From contig NZ_BNBD01000009.1 in NCBI RefSeq assembly GCF_014654785.1, forward strand, positions 228,528-292,527: 64,000 bases of DNA, given 5' to 3'. Numbering within the stretch: position 1 is the stretch's first letter; each line of letters begins with the position of its first letter. The notes below the pieces were generated by a model. The model was not told the origin of the DNA, ran no database searches, and worked only from the letters and a program-made list of their open reading frames with translations. The translations under genes were made by a program, and so were the position numbers. This document shows, piece after piece, positions 57,123 to 64,000 of the stretch. The DNA is from Streptomyces mashuensis. Its GTDB lineage: Bacteria > Actinomycetota > Actinomycetes > Streptomycetales > Streptomycetaceae.

Positions 57123-59180
57123 TCAGGCGACCTCGACCCCGTGATCGCCGAGCAGCGCCTCCAGGCCGCCGGTGTAGCCCTTGCCGCCGATCACGAAGTC
57201 CCAGTCGCCGTTGTCGCGGCGCCGGAAGGAGCCGAGGACCAGCGCTGTCTCGCCGGGGCGCCCGTCGGAGACCTCCAGCTGCCCGAGCTCGGCGCCGGAG
57301 GCGTCGGTGAGCCGGATGCGGGCGTCGGTGAACAGCGACAGGTCGGCGTCCGGGTTGACGGAGGGGTCGACGGCCGCGACCAGCACCAGCCGGTCGGCGG
57401 CCGCGGGCAGCGCCTCGAAGGCCACCTGGAGGGCGGCCTTGTCGGGGTGCGCGGGGGCGACGGTCCGTACCGAGCCGTCGGGCGTCGCGGTGTTGTTGTA
57501 GAAGACGAAGTGCTCGTCGCCCAGGACACGGTGCCCCGCGCAGACGAGGGCGCACACGTCGAGCGCGACCGCCCCGGACCAGGACATGCCGAGGACGTTG
57601 TACGCGGCAGGGGTCTGGGCGGCCGCAGCAGCAGCCGCAGCAGCTGCCTGGGCCGGATCGGTGGGCGCACCCCCCAGCCGCCCCCGCAGCCCGTGCTGCC
57701 GCAGCAGCTCCACGAGCTCCTCGCCGGAGATCAGCGTGAGCGGTTTGCCGTTCGCGAAGGCGTACGAGCCGGGGCCGAACCCCGACGTGGTGACGAGCAC
57801 GCCCTTGTTGGCGCCGGCGCCCTGCACCGTGCCGTACAGGTCGCGCACGGCGGTGGGCGGCACCGTCCGCCGGTACCGCTTGACCTGGACGATGATCCGC
57901 CCGCCGCTGATCGGGTCGGGGTCGAGGGCCTCCACGTCGACGCCCCCGTCGTTGGAGCGCTGCGTGGTCACCGCCCGCATGCCGCGGGCCCGGAACAACT
58001 CGGCGACCAGGGCCTCGAAGGCGATCGGGTCCATCTCGAACAGATCGGGGTCGTCGCCCCCGCCGTGGGAGACCACCCCGCGCCCCACCTCGTCGGGCAT
58101 CCGTACGGGCGGGACGGTCGCGAGCTGGTCGGGGCGGGCGGAGAGCCTGCCGCCGAGCGCCTCGGTCAGGCAGTCCACGGCACTGACCTGCTCCAGGTGC
58201 AGCTGCGCGTAACCGGCGCGGGAGACGGTGGCGGAGGCCAGCACGATCCGCGCCCGGCGGCCGGTCGCGGGGTCGTGGTCGTCGACGAAGCCGTTGACCG
58301 CCACCGACTCCAGGGCGCCGAACTCGTCGGCGGCGAACACCTCGTGGACGGCGAGCAGCACGCACTGGGCGAGCACGTCACGGTAGAGCGCGCGCCGCTG
58401 CCCCGCGGGGCGGGCCGTCTCCCGCTCCTCGTCGGCGGTCGGCATGTACCGCACGGCCTTGGCCGCCGGCACGACGTCGTACGCCGGCAGCTCCCAGGCC
58501 AGCACCAGCTGCCGGGCGCCCGGGTCGTAGGCGGCGGATATCTGGTGCGGGAAGTCCTCGGGCCACGCCTCGGAGGCGTACAGGGCGGCCGAGAAGTACT
58601 CGACGACCGCCTCCGGGTCACCGGCGCGCAGGGCCGTGAGCAGCTCCGCTATGCCGGCGTTGTGCTGCCGGATCTCCGCGAGCGTGGTCGCGGCCCACTG
58701 GTCGTACTGCTGCCGGTAGGCCGCCAGCTGCCGCAGCCGCCCGGCCTCGGCGGCCTGCGCGGCGTGCCAGTCGTGCTCGTACCGCTCACGCCCCCCGAAC
58801 CCGCGGTACTGCCCCGGGTCGGGCATCGGCACCGGCTGCCCCAGATGCGCCGGGTTGAAGGGCTCCAGCTGCTCGGGCCGCGCCAGCGCCGACGAACGGA
58901 ACGCGGGCGCCCGGCACCCGGCCGCCAGCAGCCCCTCCAGCTCCGCCACGCGTGCCTCCAGCGCCTCGGTACGCCGCCGCGCCTCGGCCTCGCGCGCCTG
59001 CCGGTACGCCTGCCGCCGCTCCCGGTCCTGCCGCGCCATGTCGCGTTCGTACGCCCGCTGTTGCCGCTCGGCCTCCCGCTGCCGCTGCGCCTCCGCGCGC
59101 TGCCGGGCCTCCCGCTCGCGTTGCTGCTGCCGCTGCGCCTCGGCCCAGATCCCGATCAGTCCACTGGAGCGGCGACTCAT
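57123..59180 (-). CDS. Coiled-coil, Mrr-type nuclease and TerD domain fusion protein
   Basis: 685 residues from an ATG with GGGAGG seven bases upstream. Residues about 10-85 are an Arg/Gln/Glu-rich coiled coil. A middle domain (about 100-370), alpha/beta and unrecognised, follows. Residues about 378-495 match the Mrr-cat restriction-endonuclease family, with DPIAFEALVAELF and the PD-(D/E)xK residues in DGGVDV and VQVKRY. After a poly-Ala linker, residues about 527-685 are a TerD domain (SGAVALDVCALVC, DEHFVFYNN, YTGGLEALLGD). TerD proteins bind calcium and take part in tellurite, phage and stress responses. Fusion to an Mrr nuclease suggests a Ter-linked DNA defence or repair factor. recQ follows. 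Confidence 0.85.
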   Translation of the reverse strand: MSRRSSGLIGIWAEAQRQQQREREARQRAEAQRQREAERQQRAYERDMARQDRERRQAYRQAREAEARRRTEALEARVAELEGLLAAGCRAPAFRSSALARPEQLEPFNPAHLGQPVPMPDPGQYRGFGGRERYEHDWHAAQAAEAGRLRQLAAYRQQYDQWAATTLAEIRQHNAGIAELLTALRAGDPEAVVEYFSAALYASEAWPEDFPHQISAAYDPGARQLVLAWELPAYDVVPAAKAVRYMPTADEERETARPAGQRRALYRDVLAQCVLLAVHEVFAADEFGALESVAVNGFVDDHDPATGRRARIVLASATVSRAGYAQLHLEQVSAVDCLTEALGGRLSARPDQLATVPPVRMPDEVGRGVVSHGGGDDPDLFEMDPIAFEALVAELFRARGMRAVTTQRSNDGGVDVEALDPDPISGGRIIVQVKRYRRTVPPTAVRDLYGTVQGAGANKGVLVTTSGFGPGSYAFANGKPLTLISGEELVELLRQHGLRGRLGGAPTDPAQAAAAAAAAAAQTPAAYNVLGMSWSGAVALDVCALVCAGHRVLGDEHFVFYNNTATPDGSVRTVAPAHPDKAALQVAFEALPAAADRLVLVAAVDPSVNPDADLSLFTDARIRLTDASGAELGQLEVSDGRPGETALVLGSFRRRDNGDWDFVIGGKGYTGGLEALLGDHGVEVA

Positions 59181-59440
59181 ACCCGTTCCTCCCCAGGCAG
59201 CGCGCGGCGCCCGCCCCCGTGTGCTCGTGACTCTCCGCACAACTTTAGTGGTCGGCGCGGGGGGAAATGATCAGAAGCGCGGAGATCCGGCCGGGGAGCG
59301 CTTCCCGCCAACTTGCCACGGCCGGCGCCCCCGGCTCCCCTTCCCGAGGCGGCGGCTATACCCTGCGGGCCGCACACGGCACAGCGGCACAGCGCACGGT
59401 CCACGTACGTCACCAGAGACGCACGAGAGACGAGGGACAC

Positions 59441-59959
59441 ATGAAGTCGCGCTATCGCCTGTCCGGCATCCTGGCGGCCACCGCCGCCATCGGCGGCCTG
59501 ACCGCCACCTCCGCTGCCGCCTCGCCCGCACTCCCCGACAGCTACGGCTGGGTCCGCAACGCCAACAGCGCCCACTGCCTGGCGGTACCGGGCGGCAGCA
59601 CGCAGAACGGCATCGGGCTGATCCAGTGGGGCTGCGGCGGCTGGCAGGACCACTACTGGCAGTTCGAGTACGCCTTCAGCAGCGGCGGCCGCAGCTACTA
59701 CCACGTAAGAAACCTCAACAGCCGGCAGTGCCTCGCCGTACCCGGCGCCAGCACGACACCGGGCACCCAGGTCATCCAGTGGCCGTGCGGCGACTGGAAG
59801 GACCACTTCTGGGGCGTCGAGTACACCAACAAGGGCAAGCGGCTGGTGAACTGGAACAGCGGCCAGTGCCTCGCCGTCCCGGGCGCGAGCACGGTCCAGG
59901 GCGAGAAGGTCATCCAGTGGCCCTGCGGCGACTGGCCGGACCACTACTGGAACTTCTGA
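59441..59959 (+). CDS. Secreted lectin-like protein with three QxW-type repeats
   Basis: 172 residues. The signal peptide (MKSRYRLSGILAATAAIGGL, cleavage near SAAASPA) is followed by three very similar repeats of about 45 residues built on CLAVPGxST...G...IQWxCGxWxDHxW. They resemble ricin B/QxW carbohydrate-binding repeats but are unusually uniform, with WPCGDW in the last two. It probably binds polysaccharides outside the cell; no catalytic domain is present. ATG start with GAGGGACAC upstream. A strong terminator follows. Confidence 0.85.
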   Translation: MKSRYRLSGILAATAAIGGLTATSAAASPALPDSYGWVRNANSAHCLAVPGGSTQNGIGLIQWGCGGWQDHYWQFEYAFSSGGRSYYHVRNLNSRQCLAVPGASTTPGTQVIQWPCGDWKDHFWGVEYTNKGKRLVNWNSGQCLAVPGASTVQGEKVIQWPCGDWPDHYWNF

Positions 59960-59971
59960 TCCAGGGTGCGC

Positions 59972-60007
59972 GGAAGGCCCCGGACCACTACGGGTCCGGG
60001 GCCTTCC
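59972..60007. terminator. Terminator hairpin between the lectin-like gene and tRNA-Arg
   Basis: A perfect 15-bp stem beginning GGAAGGCCCCGG with a six-base loop; ends seven bases from the 3' end of the tRNA gene and probably serves both directions. Confidence 0.8.
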
Positions 60008-60013
60008 TGCCGG

Positions 60014-60086
60014 TGCCCCCGGGCAGATTCGAACTGCCGACACCCGCTTTAGGAGAGCGGTGCTCTATCCCCTGAGCTACGGAGGC
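60014..60086 (-). tRNA. tRNA-Arg (anticodon CCT)
   Basis: 73 bases, without encoded CCA, that fold fully. Acceptor GCCTCCG/CGGGGGC (one G-T pair), D arm GCTC/GAGC, anticodon stem CCGCT/AGCGG with loop CTCCTAA, variable GTGTC, T arm GGCAG-TTCGAAT-CTGCC, discriminator A. It reads AGG codons, which are rare in this GC range. Its 5' ten bases overlap the end of the upstream protease gene. No integrase or partial 3' repeat is visible, so there is no sign of use as an att site. Confidence 0.97.
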
Positions 60087-61345
60087 GGGGCAGCCGTCAG
60101 TGTAGCGGGTGGGGTGGTGGGGCGGGCAGGGCGGCGGGTGATCTTCAGGCGCCACGTCGTGGGGGTGGGGCGGGCCAGGACGGTGATCGTGAGGGGGCCT
60201 CTCGACCAGGATTCGCCGGGGCGGAAGGGGGCGTCCGTGAGGGCGGGGGTGACGTTGGGGTCGGTGGTGTGGCAGCCGCGGCTGCCGGGGGTGGCGTCGA
60301 TCGTGCGGACCGGGGCGGCGCCCGAGGGGAGGTCCGTGGCGACGAGCGACAGCAGGACTCCGGGGCGGCACACCAGGTGGTCGACGCGGCCGGGGGCGCG
60401 GGCCTCCAGGGTGAGGGCGCGGGCGGGGGAGAGCGGCACCACGGCGAGCTTGGTGCCGCCGGGGCGGGTGGCCGAGGTCAGGGTGAGGGTGCGGCTGCCC
60501 GGGCGGGACAGGCAGAGCACCTCGCGCCGGGCCAGCCAGCCGAGCTTCCACTTGTGCCAGGCGAGGAAGTCGTTCGACGGGCCCCAGTCCTCGTCCATCG
60601 GGTCCCAGTGCCCCACCGGTGTCCTGGTTGCGGTGGCGTAGAGGTCGGGCAGGCCGAAGGCGTGCGCGTTCTCGTGGACCAGGACGCGGTAGGGGCTGTC
60701 GCCCGTCTGGCGGCTCCAGATGAACGAGGCGTTGCGGAACGGCACGCCGTCGTCCGTGCGCAGCCCCGTGGGGCCGCCGGCGAAGGTCACGGAGCGCACG
60801 TCGCGCGTGGCGGGCGGGCCCGCCTGCGGCGTGGCCAGCACGTTGATCAGGTCGTAGCGGCGGAAGTCGACCTCGTCGTCGGCCGCCGCCAGGATCTCCC
60901 GGGCGATCGCCGCGTAGCCGTCGTCCCGGCCGGGCTCGAAGGCGGCGGCGCGTGTGATGCCGTACCAGCGGTACGGGTGCGCCATCCGGATCCAGCGCGG
61001 CACCGGCGTCGAACGGTAGTCGAGCCGCCCGTAGGAGGCGGTGCGGAAGTGCCGTGCGACGGCCGGGAAGAACTCCGCGTACCGCTGCCGGGGGCTGATC
61101 CGCGCCGGGGCGTCGGGGAAGTCGATGAAGAACGTCACCGCCCGCACCGTGCCGTGCGAGCGGGCGAAGCCCCGGGGCGTACGGGCGCCCTCCGAGACCC
61201 CGGGGGTGCGCGCCCGCAGCGCGCAGGGGCCCGACGGCGGCCGGCCCGGTGCCCGTACCTCGCCCGCCTGGGACGCCACGGGTGCGGCGAACGCGCACAG
61301 CGCGGCGGTCAGCGCCGCGACGGCCGCTGTTCTCCTGCCGGTCAC
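60077..61345 (-). CDS. Secreted M6-like metalloprotease domain protein
   Basis: 422 residues from a GTG with GGGAGG six bases upstream. The signal peptide (RRTAAVAALTAALCAFAAP, cleavage near SQA) is followed by a catalytic domain with the zinc motif HENAH in VLVHENAHAFGLPDLYA and upstream RAVTFFIDFPDAP, typical of M6 (immune inhibitor A-like) proteases. A C-terminal beta domain begins near GSRTLTLTSATRPGG. Exported to the medium. Its stop codon TAG is the TAG of positions 8-10 of the tRNA-Arg, so the gene ends inside the tRNA. The tail after the catalytic domain is Pro/Thr-rich. Confidence 0.87.
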   Translation of the reverse strand: MTGRRTAAVAALTAALCAFAAPVASQAGEVRAPGRPPSGPCALRARTPGVSEGARTPRGFARSHGTVRAVTFFIDFPDAPARISPRQRYAEFFPAVARHFRTASYGRLDYRSTPVPRWIRMAHPYRWYGITRAAAFEPGRDDGYAAIAREILAAADDEVDFRRYDLINVLATPQAGPPATRDVRSVTFAGGPTGLRTDDGVPFRNASFIWSRQTGDSPYRVLVHENAHAFGLPDLYATATRTPVGHWDPMDEDWGPSNDFLAWHKWKLGWLARREVLCLSRPGSRTLTLTSATRPGGTKLAVVPLSPARALTLEARAPGRVDHLVCRPGVLLSLVATDLPSGAAPVRTIDATPGSRGCHTTDPNVTPALTDAPFRPGESWSRGPLTITVLARPTPTTWRLKITRRPARPTTPPATLTAAPPP

Positions 61346-61533
61346 CGCACACCTCCCGGGCGGGCGGGCGCCCCGTGCGCCCGCTCTCCGCTGTTGAGGC
61401 TTTGCCGCGGGAGACCGCCTTGCTTCGCCGGCTGCGACGGATGGACGAGTCACGTCACCCGCGGGAGAAACGCCTCCGCGGCGCCGCCGGGGTGCCTCAG
61501 CGGTGTGGCGTACCTCTCAGATCGTCCAGAAAT

Positions 61534-61597
61534 AACCGGGGAGGTCCTCCCCGTTTACAACAGCGTTCGTGCCAAAACGGGGAGGACCTCCCCGGTT
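61534..61597. promoter_or_regulatory. Large double operator before the TetR/DHA2 efflux operon
   Basis: Two 23-base arms (61534-61556 and 61575-61597) are perfect inverted copies separated by 18 bases. Each arm is itself a near-perfect palindrome (CGGGGAGG-T-CCTCCCCG, or with A in the centre). Two dimers of a TetR regulator could bind, one on each side of the presumed promoter, 31 bases before the TetR gene. Strong sign of autoregulation. Confidence 0.85.
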
Positions 61598-61627
61598 CCC
61601 CGAGCGTTCCCCGAGGAGAGATCCACC

Positions 61628-62281
61628 GTGGTCACCGCCCCGCAGCCCCGTCTGCGCGCCGACGCCGTGCGCAACCGTGAGCGCATCGTCGCCGCCGCCC
61701 GGGAGGCGCTCGTCGAACACGGGGCCGATTCCTCGCTCGATGAAATCGCTCGACGCGCCGGGGTCGGCAATGCCACCCTGTACCGGCACTTCGCGGACCG
61801 CCGCGAGCTGATCCATCACGTCACCCTCTCCGTCATGGCCCGCGTCACGGACCGGGCGGAGAGCGCACGAGCCGAGGAATCCGATGCTTTCCACGCGCTG
61901 AGGCGCTTCGTCCACGCCGCCGCGGACGAGCAGATCGGGGCGCTCTGCACCCTGTTCACCGAGGGCGGCCTCGACGCCGAGCACCCCGACCACGTCGAGG
62001 CGCGACAGCGGCTGGAGAGCGCCATCGGGGCGTTGATCGCCGATGCCCGCGCCTCCGGGCAGCTGCGCGACGACGTCGGTCTCGGCGACCTCATGATGGC
62101 CCTGACCCAGCTCACCCGGCCGCTGCCGCACACCGGTTGCCTGGGCCTCGACCGTTTCGTGCACCGCCACTTGCAGCTCTACCTGGACGGACTGATGAAC
62201 CCCGCGCGCTCCCGACTCCCCGGCCACGCCGCCACGTTCGAGGACCTGCGCGCCTCCAGAGAGCAAGGGCAGCGCGGCTGA
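61628..62281 (+). CDS. TetR-family repressor of the adjacent efflux pump
   Basis: 217 residues from a GTG with GAGGAGAG upstream. The N-terminal helix-turn-helix is NRERIVAAAREALVEHG and LDEIARRAGVGNATLYRHFA, as in regulators of drug efflux. The C-terminal domain is helical with VHRHLQLYLDGL near the end. It lies 98 bases before a DHA2 MFS gene on the same strand and behind a twin palindromic operator (61534-61597), so it most likely represses itself and the pump until a drug binds. Confidence 0.93.
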   Translation: MVTAPQPRLRADAVRNRERIVAAAREALVEHGADSSLDEIARRAGVGNATLYRHFADRRELIHHVTLSVMARVTDRAESARAEESDAFHALRRFVHAAADEQIGALCTLFTEGGLDAEHPDHVEARQRLESAIGALIADARASGQLRDDVGLGDLMMALTQLTRPLPHTGCLGLDRFVHRHLQLYLDGLMNPARSRLPGHAATFEDLRASREQGQRG

Positions 62282-62379
62282 CGGCGGGTCAGCCCACCGT
62301 TTCCGCAACGCCCGTGCGCCCCTGCGCCACCCGTACCACTCGCAACTCCTCCACCACTCCGCCAGATAGGCCGCATCGC

Positions 62380-63900
62380 ATGCCCGAGACCCTCACCGCA
62401 CCCGATCCCAAGCGCTGGAAAGCGCTCGTCTTCATCGCCCTCGCCCAGCTGATGGTCGTCCTCGACGCGACCATCGTGAACATCGCCCTGCCCTCCGCCC
62501 AGGCCGACCTGCACATATCCGACGGCAACCGGCAGTGGGTCATCACCGCCTACGCCCTCGCCTTCGGCGGACTGCTGCTCTTCGGCGGCCGCATATCCGA
62601 CCTGTGGGGCCGCCGGCGCACCTTCGTCATCGGCCTCATCGGCTTCGCCGTGGCCTCGGCGCTCGGCGGTGCGGCGCTCAACTCCACGATGCTGATGGGC
62701 GCCCGCGCCCTCCAGGGCGTCTTCGGCGCCCTGCTCGCCCCGGCCGCGCTGTCGCTGCTCGCCGTGATGTTCACCGAGGCGCAGGAGCGCGCCAAGGCGT
62801 TCGGCATCTTCGGTGCCATCGCCGGCGGTGGCGGTGCCGTGGGCCTCATCCTCGGCGGTGTCTTCACCGAATACCTGGACTGGCGCTGGACGTTCTTCGT
62901 GAACATCCCGTTCGCCGTGGTCGCCGCCATCGGTGCGATCGCCACCATCCACGAGCCCGCCGAGGCCCGCAACCCCTCGAAGCTCGACGTGCCCGGCGTC
63001 GTCCTGGCCACCCTCGGCCTGGTCTCCCTCGTCTACGGCTTCACCCGTGCCGAGTCCGACGGCTGGACGGCCGGCTGGACCATCGGCCTGTTCGTCGCCG
63101 CCGTCGTGCTGCTCGGCGCGTTCCTCTTCGTCGAGTCGCGGGTCAAGGCGCCGCTGATGCCGCTGCGCGTGCTCATGGACCGCAACCGCGGCGGTGTGTA
63201 CATGTCGCTGGGTCTGGCCGCCATCGCGATGTTCGGCCTGTTCCTGTTCCTCACGTACTACCTGCAGATCGTCCGCGGCTACTCGCCGGTGACCACCGGC
63301 CTGGCCTTCCTCCCGATGATCGCCACGATGATCGCCGGCTCGACGCAGGTCGGCGCCCGCCTCATGACGCGCGTCCCGGCGCGCTGGCTGATGGGCCCCG
63401 GCTTCCTGCTCGCCGCCGCGGGCATGGTCCTGCTCACCCGCATCGACCTGAACACCTCGTACGCCACCGGCGTGCTGCCCTCGCTGCTGCTGATGGGCCT
63501 CGGCATGGGCACGGCGTTCATGCCCGCCATGAGCCTGGCCACGCACGGCGTCCAGCCGCGCGACGCCGGTGTGGCCTCCGCGATGGTCAACACCTCGCAG
63601 CAGGTGGGCGGCGCCGTGGGCACCGCGCTGCTCAACACCATCGCGGCCAGCGCCACCACCTCGTTCTTCACGGACCACATGAAGGACGTCATGGCCGGCA
63701 AGCCGAAGAAGGTGCTGATGTTCGAGTCGATGGTGCACGGCTACACCACCGCCGTGTGGTGGGCCGCCGGCATCCTGACGCTCTCGGCCCTGATCGCCCT
63801 CGTCCTCGTCAACGCCGGTCACCAGGGCGGCCCCAAGAGCGCCGCGTCCGGCACGCCGGGCGAGGCCGCCGAGGACGCCATCCCGGTGATGGCCCACTGA
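62380..63900 (+). CDS. DHA2-family MFS multidrug efflux transporter
   Basis: 506 residues with about 14 membrane helices, the size of the DHA2 family. Signatures are LMVVLDATIVNIALPSAQADL (helix 1), GGRISDLWGRRRTFVIG (loop 2-3), RALQGVFGALLAPAALS and WRWTFFVNIPFA. It is a plasma-membrane proton/drug antiporter. ATG at 62380 with an AGG-containing weak ribosome site. Co-transcribed with the TetR repressor; induction by the exported drug is expected. The substrate is unknown. Bases 63901-64000 that follow show no recognisable gene. Confidence 0.94.
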   Translation: MPETLTAPDPKRWKALVFIALAQLMVVLDATIVNIALPSAQADLHISDGNRQWVITAYALAFGGLLLFGGRISDLWGRRRTFVIGLIGFAVASALGGAALNSTMLMGARALQGVFGALLAPAALSLLAVMFTEAQERAKAFGIFGAIAGGGGAVGLILGGVFTEYLDWRWTFFVNIPFAVVAAIGAIATIHEPAEARNPSKLDVPGVVLATLGLVSLVYGFTRAESDGWTAGWTIGLFVAAVVLLGAFLFVESRVKAPLMPLRVLMDRNRGGVYMSLGLAAIAMFGLFLFLTYYLQIVRGYSPVTTGLAFLPMIATMIAGSTQVGARLMTRVPARWLMGPGFLLAAAGMVLLTRIDLNTSYATGVLPSLLLMGLGMGTAFMPAMSLATHGVQPRDAGVASAMVNTSQQVGGAVGTALLNTIAASATTSFFTDHMKDVMAGKPKKVLMFESMVHGYTTAVWWAAGILTLSALIALVLVNAGHQGGPKSAASGTPGEAAEDAIPVMAH

Positions 63901-64000
63901 GGCCGCACCGTAGGTGAGTGAAGGCCCCTGCCGGTACGCCGACGCTGTTGGCGAATTCGGGGGTTCGCGTGACGTCGGCCTTCAAGACCCGGTTGTGGTC

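Noticed and set aside
60014..61345. tRNA-Arg as an att site of an integrated element
   Set aside because: No integrase, excisionase or partial tRNA copy was seen within the window.
63901..64000. Start of a transposase or other gene at the right edge
   Set aside because: About 33 codons are open on both strands, but no recognisable motif; too short to support a call.

Overview
The window is high-GC DNA with GTG/TTG starts and classic Streptomyces families: an AfsK-type Ser/Thr kinase, an AfsR-type SARP, an AfsS-type repeat protein, an XRE/DUF397 pair, GPP34, class F sortase and FO synthase. It reads as a Streptomyces chromosome around the afsK-afsS-afsR locus. I see no rRNA, CRISPR array, integrase, insertion sequence or polyketide/peptide synthase genes. 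The only tRNA is tRNA-Arg(CCT).

Layout. 1-17.3 kb is a catabolic block for CoA-activated acids: four acyl-CoA dehydrogenase genes, a cyclase-family hydrolase, SDR, aldehyde and alcohol dehydrogenases, a flavin reductase, an enoyl-CoA hydratase, an ADP-forming CoA ligase, a DUF35 (Zn-ribbon/OB-fold) protein, a thiolase-like protein and a deazaflavin-dependent reductase. 17.5-22.1 kb holds a TetR regulator, a VOC protein and AfsK. 22.1-26.3 kb is a second catabolic block (enoyl-CoA hydratase, DUF35, thiolase-like, AMP-forming CoA ligase). 26.4-30.7 kb, all leftward, is afsR, afsS and a gene for a secreted protein with AfsS-like DDH repeats. 30.9-35.3 kb adds an amidohydrolase, an LLM monooxygenase and a D-aminoacylase-like enzyme. 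35.4-48.3 kb is mixed housekeeping and regulation, including fbiC for coenzyme F420. 48.6-55.1 kb is cell-envelope: a DD-carboxypeptidase with a very long tail, a GT-C-like membrane protein, a secreted anchored protein and a sortase. 55.1-59.2 kb is recQ behind a coiled-coil/Mrr-nuclease/TerD fusion. 59.4-64 kb holds a secreted lectin-like protein, the tRNA, a secreted M6-like protease, and a TetR plus DHA2 efflux pair with a striking double operator.

How it works together. A 15-bp dyad, CTGAC-N6-TCAG, stands in front of nearly every catabolic operon between 3.5 and 32.3 kb: six exact copies plus one single-mismatch copy, always in a promoter region. It ties the two catabolic blocks and the flanking oxygenase and hydrolase genes into one regulon, although the blocks sit on either side of afsK. 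Both thiolase-like proteins appear to lack the nucleophilic cysteine and each goes with a DUF35 protein, as in the Ltp/ChsH2 aldol-lyases of actinobacterial steroid side-chain breakdown. The substrate is therefore probably a branched, cyclic or steroid/terpenoid-like acid rather than a plain fatty acid. F420 enzymes (LLM, Ddn-like) and F420 biosynthesis share the window.

The afs part looks functional. The small afsS-like gene has its own terminator, and its promoter shows 11-bp-phased SARP repeats 8 bp from a -10. The least expected items are the secreted DDH-repeat protein, the extremely G-rich leader before its gene, the dispersed dyad regulon and the Mrr-TerD fusion.
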